From Euclidia mi (Eukaryota > Arthropoda > Insecta > Lepidoptera > Erebidae): a stretch of DNA of 64,000 bases. The notes beneath the pieces are model-generated. The model was given only the letters and a program-made list of their open reading frames with translations, was not told the origin of the DNA and did no database searches. Shown here one piece after another: positions 11,201 to 21,894 of the stretch. Made by a program: the position numbers and the translations under genes. The DNA lies in contig CALYKY020000268.1 of the NCBI GenBank assembly GCA_944739405.2, forward strand, positions 1 through 64,000, read 5' to 3'. The first letter of the stretch is position 1. Each line of letters opens with the position of its first letter.

Positions 11201-12688
11201 GGAACGCAAGAAAATTGGACAGCTTTAAAATAAATGCCGTAAGTTGAGGCACTTATATTCGACGCATGGAATAGTCTTCCAAATTGCTGCTTTCAACTAT
11301 TTATTGTTGCCAAAAAAATCCTTTCATCGTCCTAGCGATATCCCGGTTGCATAAGGAACGCAAGAAAAGTGAACAGCTTTAAAAGAAATGCCGTAAGTTG
11401 AGGCAATTATATTCGACGCATGGAATAGTCTTCCAGATTGCTGCAGTTAACTATTTATTTTTGCCAAAAAAATCTGTCATGGTCTAAGGGATATCCCGGT
11501 TGCATAAGGAACGCAAGAAAAGTCGACAGCTTTAAAAGAAATGCCGTAAGTTGAGGCACTTATATTCGACGCATGGAATAGTCTTCCAAATTGCTGCAGT
11601 CAACTATTTATTGTTGCCAAGAAAAGCTTTACATCGTCCTAGCGATATCCTGGTTGCATAAGGAACGCAAGAAAAGTGGACAGCTTTAAAAGAAATGACG
11701 TAAGTTGAGGCACTTATATTCGACGCATGGAATAGTTATCCAGATTGCTGCAGTCAACTATTTATTGTTGCCAAGAAAAATCTTTCATCGTCCTAGCGTT
11801 ATCCCGGTTGCATAAGGAACGCAAAAAAGTGGACAGCTTTAAAAGAAATGCCGTAAGTTGAGGCAGTTATATTCGACGCATGGAATAGTCTTCCAAATTG
11901 CTGCAGTCAACTATTTATTGTTGCCAAGAAAAATCTTTCATCGTCCTAGCGATATCCCGGTTGCATAAGGAACGCAAGAAAAGTGGACAGCTTTAAAAGA
12001 AATGCCGTAAGTTGAGACACTTATATTCGACGCATGGAATAGTCTTCCAGATTGCTGCAGTCAACTATTTATTGTTGCCAAGGAAAATCTTTCATCGTCC
12101 TAGCGATAGCCCGGTTGCATAAGGTACGCAAGAAAAGTGGACAGCTTTAAAAGAAATGCCGTAAGTTGAGGCACTTATATTCGACGCATGGAATAGTCTT
12201 CCAAATTGCTGCTGTCAACTATTTATTGTTGCCAAAAAAATCCTTTCATCGTCCTAGCGATATCCCGGTTGCATAAGGAACGCAAGAAAAGTGGACAGCT
12301 TTAAAAGAAATGCCGTTAGTTGAGGCACTTATATTCGACGCATGGAATAGTTTTCCAGATTGCTGCAGTCAACTATTTATTGTTGCCAAGAAAAACCTTT
12401 CATCGTCCTAGCGATATCATGGTTGCATAAGGAAAGCAAGAAAAGTGGACAGCTTTAAAAGAAATCCCGAAGGTTGAGGCACTTATATTCGACGCATGGG
12501 ATAGTCTTCCAGATTGCTGCAGTCAACTATTTATTGTTCCCAAGAAATAACCTTTCATCGTCCTAGCGATATCCCGGTTGCATAAGGAACGCAAGAAAAG
12601 TGGACAGCTTTAAAAGAAATGCCGTAAGTTGAGGTACTTATATTCGACGCATGGAATAGTCTTCCGGATTGCTGCAGTCAACTATTTA
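8280..12688. repeat. 154-bp satellite array, about 29 copies
   Basis: Landmarks such as ttgcataaggaacgcaagaa and ttcgacgcatgg recur every 153-155 bp (for example ttgcataagg at 8429, 8583, 8738, 8891 and 9045) from 8280 to 12688. Units differ by scattered substitutions and by alternative blocks such as ttgttgccaagaaaaa versus attgtggccaaggaaa. The alternation of these blocks suggests older multi-unit repeats. The array ends abruptly inside a unit at 12688. It is close to nucleosome length and AT-rich. Frames inside it, such as 10785-11075, are one unit read through twice and are not genes. Confidence 0.95.
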
Positions 12689-13095
12689 TAAAACACCATG
12701 TAATACAGACGCACAGGCGGAGATGGAGAGGATGCGGGCTCATTCACCTACTTAAAATAAAGGTTAAAATGTTAAAAAAAAATCGGTATCAAAGACCAAA
12801 AAGTATATAAAATAAATTAATATAGCGTGTTTTTCTAGTGTTTTTAAAAGACTAAAAAAACATGCTTTTATAAATGCACATAAAAACAAAAAATAAATTA
12901 TGGATCATTCAAGTTGTCTCTGTTTCTGGGCTGAAGTGTAAACTATGTGCTTTTAATTATAATATTTGATTGTAAAAGCGTGGGGCGCTGGAACACGTCG
13001 TCTATGCGTGCGATATATGTACCGCTCATAGACATCAAAATCATTCCATGCTTGGATTATGTCGCGCAACCTAAGTCGGGTCATAGACCATTTCT
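12689..13095. other. AT-rich DNA after satellite, no feature
   Basis: No reading frame or repeat family recognised apart from poly-A/T runs. The sequence leaves the satellite without a transition zone. Confidence 0.5.
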
Positions 13096-13186
13096 GATGT
13101 TAATATAGACCTTGTTGGACCTTTACCCCCCTCGAGGAAACAAAATACGTATGTTTCAGTAGTGTCCTGTTCATTTTCTAAATATA
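13096..13186 (+). pseudogene. Gypsy-type integrase scrap
   Basis: One frame reads 'DVNIDLVGPLPPSRKQNTYV', matching the block around the first catalytic aspartate of retroelement integrases (xIDLVGPLPPS, followed by the next beta strand). An in-frame stop lies just upstream and no second or third catalytic residue can be found, so this is a short relic of an LTR retrotransposon. Confidence 0.55.
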
Positions 13187-13411
13187 AAAAAAAAAGTTTA
13201 ACTATTCCTTACTCAAAACAAAAATTAATAAATTCTTAAAAATAATTATCAAATCACAAAAAAATTACTTGATATTTACTTTTTACCAAATGTTATGCTA
13301 TTAAAACCTTAAACTTCAAATAAGAGCTTGAACATGTACCCAAATATCTTATTACATATAGCTTTATTAATGTCTAATCGTAATCTAGAGATATATATTT
13401 TATTTTTCATT

Positions 13412-13475
13412 CATGGCTCAGTTGTTAAAATGCCACTCTCTTCTGATCGGCCTACTGGTTCGATTCTCGTCTGTT
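13412..13475 (+). repeat. SINE tRNA-like head relic
   Basis: A-box-like tggctcagttg and B-box ggttcgattct lie about 45 bp apart, as in a tRNA-derived SINE promoter. The rest of the SINE is not recognisable. No acceptor stem pairs, so it is not a tRNA gene. Confidence 0.5.
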
Positions 13476-14140
13476 GCTTTATTTTTTATCATGAATGAAC
13501 TATGACTTCATTTGTCTATTTCGGTAGTATACTAATCACTATAATCTATACCCAATTGTTCTATTTGCTTCTAATGGTTAATTGTTCATGTTTTAATTAT
13601 GAGTTGTCTACGAGCTACGTCATTGGAATGCGGCGTAGGTATGACTCATCTTGTTTACGTTCTCGGCACTCGCGTCGGGACATTTTTATTATGTAATTTT
13701 TCTTTAAGAATTGAAATAAACATTTTGTTACTTTTGTAGTTGTTCGTTATTGAGTTTTGTTAATGGGCAGTTTGTTTATGATATTACCAGTTGATCGTAA
13801 TATTATTAGTTTTCAATTTAAATTTACTAAAGTTTTTACCTTGCACTGAACGAACCTGTTTTGTCAAGTAGTGCCTAACAGCCTAAGTTTGGTAAATATT
13901 TTCTTAAATTACACGTATAATACCTACTTAGCGCGCTTTGTATTAAGGCACAGCTCGCATCTGGAGTGAATGCTGGCCTGTTCACACGTATGACTGTGTG
14001 TAGGCTTTCTGAAAGTGATGTATGTCGGGGAATAGGAACGTTCAATGCTTAGTGATGTATGATAGGTCGAGGTTTATACGTTTTATTTTTCAGGGTTAAC
14101 AGCTACCGTGTCTTTAACCTACTGACACCACTACGCAATC
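13476..14140. other. No gene seen
   Basis: AT-rich sequence with only short frames (such as the 64-codon one at 13502) that show no family features. Confidence 0.45.
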
Positions 14141-14474
14141 TGTTTCAGGGTGCCGGAATGCAGTTGCTGCCTACCAACCACAAATTTTTTCCACCAGGAA
14201 AAAATCTGGCCTAATGGAGGGAGTATGTGGCGTTGAATCACGCCCTACCTCTTCGTTCCTGGCGTTGCCCCCCCTCACCTCATGTACTTGCTTTCCGGCC
14301 CTATAAATACGGCTGCGCTCCGTGGGCCCCTCTCGTCTCTGCAGCTGACGAAGATAAGTGTTTTCCCTCAACGACCACCGGAGCGCATTCTGTAGGCAAA
14401 ACTCACGACCCTTACCTCCTTTTTGTAAAGTCAATTATATCAAATAAACAAATTGTTGCTTGTTATAGAAAACA
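14141..14474 (+). mobile_element. LTR-like segment (solo or partial)
   Basis: Begins tgtttcagggtgccgg and ends gttatagaaaaca (TG...CA). It contains, in the right order, a TATA box (tataaata at 14302) about 30 bp before a GC-rich stretch, and a polyadenylation signal (aataaa at 14443) near the 3' end. This is the promoter/terminator plan of a retrotransposon LTR. I see no matching target duplication and no internal region, so it may be a solo LTR with diverged flanks or a fragment. Confidence 0.5.
14302..14309 (+). promoter_or_regulatory. TATA box of LTR-like segment
   Basis: tataaata followed after about 25-35 bp by a pyrimidine-rich initiator-like region (cccctctcgtctctgcag). Confidence 0.5.
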
Positions 14475-14527
14475 TTGTTTTTGTTATTTTACCTAGTAAT
14501 ATTGGCCACGTGTCGATGTTACACGGG

Positions 14528-14611
14528 TTGGTGTCCACCAATCACAACGCATTCAGTGTGTCGTGCCCAACGCGCAGGAAGTGGGACCGGTTGGTGCTAG
14601 TAGCAGTGCCG
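14528..14611 (+). pseudogene. R1-like ORF1 fragment (zinc-knuckle tail)
   Basis: Translates as 'LVSTNHNAFSVSCPTRRKWD' and aligns base for base with 35406-35490, the end of ORF1 in R1-like copy 1, and with 47490-47575 in copy 2. It is the segment after the third zinc knuckle. Only about 85 bp survive, directly abutting a minisatellite on its right. Confidence 0.7.
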
Positions 14612-14870
14612 AACGCGCAATGCGTCATATGAGCGAGAAAGATGCGACAACAGCAGGAGAAACGTACTCGCAATGCGCAATATGAGCGAGAGAGATGCGT
14701 CAACAGCAGGATAAACGGACTCGCAATATGCAATATGTGCGAGAAAGATGAGTCAACAGCAGGAGAAACGAACTCGCAATGCGCAATATGAGCCAGAAAG
14801 ACGCGTCAACAGCAAGAGAAACAAACTCGCAAACCGCAATATGAGCGATATAGATGCGTCAATATTTTTT
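14612..14870. repeat. 53-bp minisatellite, about 5 copies
   Basis: actcgcaa recurs at 14666, 14719, 14772 and 14825, a strict 53-bp period. The unit reads roughly actcgcaatgcgcaatatg, agcgagaaagatgcgtcaac, agcaggagaaacg. Units differ by a few substitutions. Confidence 0.85.
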
Positions 14871-15061
14871 TGTTTTTTTAAGTCTTGTCAATACTTAAAA
14901 AAGAACACCGTTTTCTTCAAAAGATGATCCGTGAGGCTGTCGAGATTTTAAAACCTCCTTATTAATAGGGAAGATGATTGGAATGTTCCTCCCCCTCAAG
15001 TCTGCTATTTTAAACACATTTGTCATTCCAACACGATCCCATTGTCATTTTGACAAAAGTT

Positions 15062-17345
15062 CGTAGTCTGGTAATTCATTATGATAGTTCAGTGATCGAT
15101 CAGTGGTCTCGTAATTGAATGGTGGCAGAATGGCATCGTTGTATTGCCATAGATAAAAAAAAACCATTAGAAGAAATGATTTTTGAAAAACTACCATGAA
15201 ATTTGATTATTTTTCATGCCAGATTTCATTTATATATTTTTAAAATATTCATTACTAGTGTTATAAGCACTCTAAAGTAGTATTAAAGTTCGTAAATATC
15301 AAAAAAACAATGAATTTAACCATTCAACTCAATAATATTTGTTCTGTTTAGCTGTCAAAGTCAAATCATGTTTTGAAGTAAGAACTGTCAAAAGTTCAAA
15401 ACTCATACCTTTTTGTAAACAAAGTCCTAGTTTGTTATATTTCTCAATAATCTCAATGCACTGCGTTGAATTGTTAAATACCGAGTAGCTCGTATGTTTC
15501 TCTTAGAGCCAAAACGAAGATATCAATGGAAAATGCTCTATGGATAACAAATTCCAAAGGAAATGATACAGCAAGGTTATGCAGTTCACACCTCAAAGAA
15601 AAGTGATTATATCGACAGGAGTAAATACTATAATTAAAGATAGCGAGTTAACTACTAAAGGTGTTTATATTCGAAGAAGAATTGGCATAACCAAAACATA
15701 AAATATTGAAGATTGAGTTAGATCATAGATACATTCCTATTACAATTAAAATATTATTTGTGTTTCATGTGTTGTAACTGTATCAAGAAGGAAAATAAAA
15801 CTCATAATTATGTGTTATTATTAACAATGTTGTTTTATTAAAGATAAATAATTTCTGTACATGTATTTATTAAGAATTATTGGTTCCAATTATAGACATA
15901 AATATTGAACACTATTCTCATATACTAACTATCACAAATCTTCACTTTTGCATCTACTAGCAAAGCAACTTTCTTCATACTGGCTTTGCAGAATCCTCAC
16001 ATATATGTATGTCTCAAACAGATGGATATGAGCGGTCACAAAACTCATAAAGAAGTTGCCCGTTTGCTTGAATTTTGTATCTGTAAGAGAGATAAGTAAA
16101 TATTTATAAACACACCACTCATTACATCATATTCTTTTATACTAAGATCTTCTATACTATGCAATTAATTTAAAAACACTTTTCATCACAATTCAGACAT
16201 TATTTAATTGAATTATGTAGGTACTTAAATTCTTTACAGGACTCCATAAAAAGTAGGTAGAATATATTGATAAATTAGGAACATTATATAAAGCATCATT
16301 AACATAACTGTTCCTGTCATTTAGGTATGGCAATATTAAAAAGAGATCAGGAAGATCTAATTGTACTAATACTTCAAACTATCACATAGGTATGACATTA
16401 TCATTTATTTAAGTACCAAACCACTGCTGGTCACTATCTATAGTCATATCATTATCTACGACTAACACTTCCATTCCCAATGTGTAAAAACATTACTCTT
16501 TCTTTTTAGCTCCGTCACTCAGATGAACTAAGTTCATCTGAGCTCTGCCATAGTTGGGTTAAAAGCACAGCTACAACGTTTGAAAATATTATTTAATTTC
16601 CTGTTTCTTATGTTTGGAATATGAGTATTTAGCTTTGATATTCTTGTATATTTCGGAAGGCAGAATGTACATGCATAATTTGATGTTCAAGTAGACACTT
16701 GAACATCAAATTTGGAAAACCACAAACTGAACTAGGCGAACTATGATATTCCTTTCCATTTAATACATTGATGGTATATTTTATATAATGCCTCTGTAAC
16801 TTCTTTAGTGGGCTGCGACACAGTAATTGGCGAAATGTCATGGAGGGCACCCTGTCCAATCAAGGTCTGGTAAGATCCTGATGCGTAAAATGAGTGCTAC
16901 CAGAATCAGCAATAAAAATATAACATTAATTAATAAATTTCTTCTTTATAGGAATTGAATAATAAATCAATATTAACTTCAGTTTTCTCACCTTTATTTC
17001 TGCCGATACGCTATGGTTTTGACGCGGGCCTTAAGGGGAATGAGTTTTTGAAATAACTTCCTTACTGAATCCTTTCCTCTCTAAGATGAAACGTTTTTAC
17101 AAATTTCGCCTCGGGAATATCCGTAAAAGGGTTTGTAGTCATCCTCGATAAGCGACTGGCTTGTTAGTTAGCTCGAGAATATTAGTTCGCAGTTAATACA
17201 TTATATCTTTTTTGTAGTACATTAAACTTTTTGATTGTCTATCACTATGTTTCACAAGCAAACACTAGACAAAAGCAATGATTGCACGATGGCGTTACGA
17301 TGGTAGGTCACTGATCAAAAGAACTGTCAAAATATTACCAGACTA
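15062..17345. mobile_element. Diverged element with inverted-repeat ends (candidate)
   Basis: The left segment 15064-15110 (gtagtctggtaat, then gatagttcagtgatcgatcagtgg) matches, with gaps, the reverse complement of about 17300-17345 (gtagtctggtaat, gacagttcttttgatcagtg). A second tgacaa...gtagtct motif lies farther out on each side (15050 and 17470-17490). The interior has no long frame. The 76-codon minus frame at 16629-16859 is unrecognised, and two perfect short hairpins (16518-16542 and 16679-16710) are present. Superfamily and exact ends are unresolved. Confidence 0.4.
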
Positions 17346-17499
17346 CCGCATACGTCAGTCATCGATTTGTCATTATGTACGAGACTACCAATCTATGCCA
17401 TGTCTTTCAATGGAGTGTCAGTGGTTGACCATCGGAAAATCATAATGGCACCATTGTAACAGTAGACTACCAAACTTGTCAAAATCAACAATTATGAAG

Positions 17500-18113
17500 T
17501 CAGTGATTGACCATTTTGGCACTATTGTAATAACAGACTTGAGGCCCAGCTTGGGACCCTGTAAACTGTTTCATTTCAAAAATAGTAAGATATCTGCATG
17601 TAATGTAAGATTTAGGTATATTCGTTTTTACATAAGAATAAGCGAGCTCGTAACGCCTTCTACGAGAGAGAGCGTCGTAACGCAACAGCTGACGCAATGG
17701 CCGAGCTGGCTTCAGCTTTTGGCTGTGAGCCAAAAGTATGTTAACTGAATACATACTGTGCGTGTGTGTCTGCACCTTCAAGTCAAAAGGCTCGATGACT
17801 TACAAGAACGGAACGTGGACTTATACGATGCTTGACTAGACTACTTAAGTACAAAGGTAACATTTTAAAAGATTTATATATCTATCAACCTAGATGCAAC
17901 AGCGAGACAGAGAGACAGGAGGCCGTTATTTTTCCCAGACTGACCACTAATACTACGAAGGATAAATATAAAAAGGGTAAACAAGAAAGAAAATGGCAAA
18001 AAATTAATCGGTGAGTATGTGTCACTCTTAAAATTTGCAGAAGATATCGTCTTCGTGAATATTATATAATAATTGAAACTGGGGGACTTGTTGTATCTGC
18101 TGAGCAGCCTGAC
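17500..18113. other. No gene seen
   Basis: Short overlapping frames on both strands (17476-17781, 17832-18014) have no recognisable domain. A small hairpin (cttttggctgtgagccaaaag) occurs near 17715. Confidence 0.4.
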
Positions 18114-18447
18114 TAAGTGCTCAATCAGACTGCACTAGCGGGTGCGGGCGCGGGCGCGGGCGCTCGGGTCTTGGCGTCTGCGTATTCACAGTGCCGAGCG
18201 AGCTTCGAGTCTCATTGCACATGTGTTTGGTTGTTCTCAAACTTTGAGCTGCTACGTATTTAAAAGACATGGATGAAGATATGTTTTTATTAATGGAAAA
18301 TTCATACTTAAAATGGAAATTGCTATATATGTTTCCATATTGAAACAATATTTGTTTTAATCACTAATATTCATTTATTTATTCTTAATTAAAATCTATA
18401 AATTAGTCGAAAAATTACGTTTATGGAGTAGTTAATTACTTAATGTC

Positions 18448-18995
18448 TATCCATATTGTGATAAGGGTTGAACATTCCAGTCACATTCCGTCTCTTCCAT
18501 TAATAATTGCATCATTTTGTTCTTTACTCGCAGTTTTTGTAATGGTGGAAATGCTTTCATTTGTGGAATGAGACTTTAAAAAAAATAATAATCTTCACAT
18601 TTCTCTTCACCATCATTTGAAGATGTGGTTGCTTGCGAAAGTTTCATTTGTAGTAACTCAATTTTTTTATTTTCCAGTTCAATAAATTGCTCTCTGTAAT
18701 CAGAAGCACACTTGCGCTTTTTGCTTCCTGAACTCGATTGAGATACTGTATCAGTGACATCAGTTATTATACTAGAGTCATCTGTATCGGCATGGTCTTG
18801 TGAAATGTCATGTGTTGTTACTGCATCTAAATTTCCAGAAGATTGTTCAGCAGTTAAATCATCTTTAATAAATAACATTTGTTGAAAATAAGGCCAAGTG
18901 GACTGCAGAGTATCACCTGGATCACCTGAGCGTGCCGGTGGAAACTTCTTTAGTTCTTTACGAAAATGGTCCCTTAAATTTTTCCATTTTTTTCA
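18448..18995 (-). pseudogene. Harbinger accessory protein (MADF/BESS type), 5'-truncated
   Basis: Reading leftward from about 18995, the frame opens with 'KWKNLRDHFRKELKK' and 'TWPYFQQMLFIKDDL', the second half of a MADF DNA-binding domain. A Ser/Asp-rich linker, a basic patch (KKRK) and a coiled segment follow, then a BESS-like end ('FPPLQKLRVKNKMMQLLM'). Such proteins accompany the transposase in PIF/Harbinger elements and help bind the ends. A stop (TAA) interrupts the frame near 18576 within an A/T homopolymer, probably a slippage error. The first half of the MADF domain is absent: the frame is cut close to 19000, where transposase sequence begins on the other strand. Confidence 0.75.
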
Positions 18996-19039
18996 CAACT
19001 GTTTATCTGAAAATAATTTGTGTTTAATACTTTGTTACA

Positions 19040-19761
19040 GATTTTTGTCTACTGGCATGTCTTTTACAGCATTGTCACACAGTTTTAGAATGGGTGTAAG
19101 TACCATTTCAACTTTAGTCCATGAGACATGTATGGCAATATGGAATGAGTTAGTAGGTATTCACGTGCCTCCTCCTACGGAACTACAATTAAAAATGGTA
19201 GCGGAAGATTATTATAGACTTTGGAATTTTCCTAATTGCATAGGCAGTCTAGATGGAAAGCACTGTCGCATTAAAAAACAAAATAATAGTGGATCTCTTG
19301 ATTTTAATTATAAAAAATTTTATTCGATAGTACTTCAAGGAGTAGCCGATGCGAAAAGGAAATTTATTGCAATTGAAGTGGGTGGACGAGGAAAACAAAG
19401 CGATGGTGGTACTTTTCATGCTTCTGCTTTGCGATATTTAATAGAGGAAAATAAATTTAACATTCCAAAACCAGAAAAGTTACCACATTCTAACATAGTT
19501 GCCCCTTACGTGCTCGTAGCTGATGAAGCGTATTCATTGAAAAATTATTTGTTAAGACCGTTTCCACGTAGCACATTGAACGTGCAAAGAAGAGTATTTA
19601 ACAGAAGATTATATATAGCGCGGCAAACAATTGAATGTGCCTACGGTATTCTAAGCACGAAATGGAGGATATTAAAAAAATCTATTGAAACCAGTCGAGA
19701 GAACGCTTGCTTGATTATTAAAACATGTTGTTTATTACATAATATTTATTATACTAGACTT
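19040..19761 (+). pseudogene. PIF/Harbinger DDE transposase, broken at both ends
   Basis: A DDE_Tnp_4-type nuclease that would cut and rejoin the element's ends. The first catalytic Asp is in 'CIGSLDGKHCRI', the second in 'VLVADEAYSL', and the Glu in 'RQTIECAYGIL', followed by the usual 'KWRIL' and 'LLHN'. The credible start is at a splice-acceptor-like ttgttacag before 'RFLSTG' at about 19041. The open frame continues upstream to 18898 only because it is antisense to the MADF gene. After LLHN a one-base frameshift precedes an 819-bp LINE insertion, and the C-terminal tail ('LDLDGDADPDCHTW') resumes at 20591-20671. Confidence 0.85.
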
Positions 19762-20580
19762 CAGTGGAGGAGTTGCAGGAGATGGTAACAATCATGCATG
19801 GTGCGTTAGAGAGGAAAGGAATGAAAGTGAATGTAAGTAAAACGAAAGTTATGGTTTTTGAAAAGGAGGAATGCGTTACGGCTTGTAATGTTATGATCGA
19901 TGGACAGCGAGTGGAGCAAGTGAATGAGTTTGTATATTTAGGTACGCTGTTTACAAGAGATGGTAAGAATGTAGAAGATATTGAAAGAAGAGTTAATGCA
20001 GGTAATAGAGTGAATGGAGCTCTGAAGGCGTTTATGAATAGCCAAAACGTGTCCAAAAAGGCACGTTTGGCTGTGCATAGAGGGGTGTTAGTACCTACTC
20101 TTATGTATGGTAGTGATAGTTGGGTATGGCAGAAAAGTCATGAAAGTAGAATAAATGCTGTAGAAATGAGAGCACTGAGAAGTATGTGTGGTGTCTCTCT
20201 GACTGACAGAGTAAAGAATTGTGTGATAAGAGAGTGTTGTGGGGTAAAAGAAGATGTAGTGACAAGCATCGAGAAAGGTATGCTAAGATGGTTTGGGCAC
20301 GTGGAGAGGATGGATGACGAAAGACTGACCAAGCAAATATATAAGGCAAGTGTGGAAGGGACAGGACGAAGGGGAAGACCTAGGCGGACGTTCTCTGATC
20401 AGATTGGAGACATCCTAAAAACAGGACAGGTGAGAAGTACCCTGAACAGAAGAGCATGCATGAGGAATCTGATGGGAGTGAATGAAGCAAGAGAGATATG
20501 TCTGGATCGTTGCAAATGGCGTTTCGTAGTCTCTGCCTACCCTTCCGGGAAACAGGCGTGAGTCTATGTATGTATGTATG
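19762..20580 (+). mobile_element. RTE-type LINE, 5'-truncated, 819 bp
   Basis: Flanked by the 10-bp target duplication tactagactt (19752-19761 and 20581-20590), it splits the Harbinger transposase. The open frame (to 20561) is the C-terminal part of a non-LTR reverse transcriptase: 'KVNVSKTKVMVF', 'VYLGTLFTRDG', 'LVPTLMYGSDSWVW', 'LRWFGHVERM'. The catalytic YADD block is lost to 5' truncation. The 3' end is (TATG)n, the short-tandem tail usual for RTE-like elements. The last 60 bp (tctgcctacccttccggg, aacaggcgtgagtctatg) are shared with the SINEs at 30386 and 33755, implying that those SINEs borrow this LINE's machinery. Confidence 0.85.
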
Positions 20581-21239
20581 TACTAGACTTAGATGGTGAC
20601 GCTGATCCAGATTGTCATACCTGGGCTACAGCCGAAAACAACCATAATAACATAAAATGTAATGCGTAACTCGGATAGAAATCCTACAAGACAAGCAAAA
20701 ATAATTCGTGACAAGTTTATGAATTACTTTTGTGAACACAACTATTAATTACTACTACCTACCTACACATTAAACTATACCTACATATCTACCTTCTCTA
20801 AAGCTATAATCTGTTATTGTACCTAATAATTATATGAATACAAACTAACCGTTACTTCCAGGAAACAATTGTTTTATTTCTTCCGATAATTTATTTATGG
20901 CTGCACTATTTAAATGGTGCAGATGTTTACTTTGCCAAATAGCTGTGCGATGTTGTACTGCTGATATAAATTCTGCAGTATTGATATCCAACGCTTCGGC
21001 GGGTAAATCAGAGTGGTTTAGAACCACACGCGTAGTCACCTAACAGACGCTATGTCACTCTGAACGATACGGGCGGAGTGAGCCATTAGAAACACCCGCG
21101 CCAGCCGCGCCCGCGCCCGCCACATGAAGACGCGCGGCTCGCGCGGGCAATGTGAACGCAAAGGGAGTCTGCATACATTTGAATTACACGCGCCCACGCT
21201 AGCACCCGCGCCCGCCTCCAGTCTGAAAGAGTACTAACT

Positions 21240-21420
21240 TTCTGCTCGCATTTGCCTCCGGATGAATTTGGATAAAACCATGATTATGTTCAATGACGAT
21301 TATCTTCAATGGGTTTCTCCCGAAGGTAGCCAGAAGTAAGCTTCTCAGTTGGGTAGACACAAATTCGAAAAGAAGGCTAGCGGAAAATTAAATCTTGATT
21401 AAGCCGGGTAAAGGCAACTC
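21240..21420 (+). pseudogene. Degraded RTE reverse-transcriptase scrap
   Basis: One frame reads 'MNLDKTMIMFNDDYL' and, after stops and shifts, 'SQLGRHKF', resembling the 'MNLxKTKxMFN' block after the RTE catalytic centre. Stops interrupt every frame. It lies immediately outside the Harbinger element. Confidence 0.4.
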
Positions 21421-21890
21421 CATCAAGTTTTTTGGTCACCCATACCGCGAAGTCTGAATGGAGACGTGGACACTGACGATGCTACTGGTCCACCAAATCA
21501 TATGTTTAGAATCTTGGCTGAGTCTATCGGGCCTAATTTGTAGTTCTACTTAGTAGTTGAGAACTAAAGTATATCAGACTCAAAGATGCGATACGAGCAG
21601 TTAAGACGTGTTATGTACGTCGTGTCGTCGATGCGTTGAGACATCTGGCTAAAGCTATCCCAGTATCAGTGACTAAATTGGTTTGTTTAAGTGACGGCTG
21701 TCACCCACGCTCCCGACAGCCACGTTTTTCCCCTTCAATGTCAAATGAAACTGACTCTGTAGCAAAATCTTATCATCCTCCTAACGTTAACCCAGTTGAA
21801 ACCGTTCATAAACTAGTCTAACCGAACTTGACTTAATATTAGATTTTGCACAGAACGACTGCCTGCCTAACCTTCGCAACCTACTAATAA
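21421..21890. other. No gene seen
   Basis: Possible continuation of the RTE relic ('FFGHPYREV' near 21440). The 61-codon frame at 21636-21821 has no recognisable features. Confidence 0.35.
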
Positions 21891-21894
21891 TAAG

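Larger units (their letters stand above)
18117..21234. mobile_element. PIF/Harbinger transposon, internally deleted
   Basis: Ends gtgctcaatcagactg (18117) and the complement of gtactctttcagactg (to 21234) are imperfect inverted repeats, each followed inward by GC-rich cgggcgcggg blocks. The flanking trinucleotide TAA is duplicated (18114-18116 and 21235-21237), the TWA target typical of PIF/Harbinger. Inside, a MADF/BESS-type accessory gene lies on the minus strand and a DDE transposase on the plus strand, diverging from a common centre as in intact family members. The 5' parts of both are missing and a LINE interrupts the transposase 3' end, so the element cannot be autonomous. Confidence 0.85.

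Noticed and set aside
8280..12688. CRISPR-like regular repeats
   Set aside because: Units are ~154 bp with no short repeat/unique spacer alternation, and the whole unit is conserved. It is satellite DNA in a eukaryotic setting.
13412..13475. tRNA gene
   Set aside because: A and B boxes are present but no cloverleaf or acceptor stem forms; it fits a SINE head. The same applies to the heads near 3963, 4247, 30536 and 33905.
18898..19039. N-terminus of the Harbinger transposase frame
   Set aside because: This part is antisense to the MADF domain on the other strand and is followed by an intron-acceptor-like sequence; real transposase similarity starts at 'RFLSTG' near 19041.
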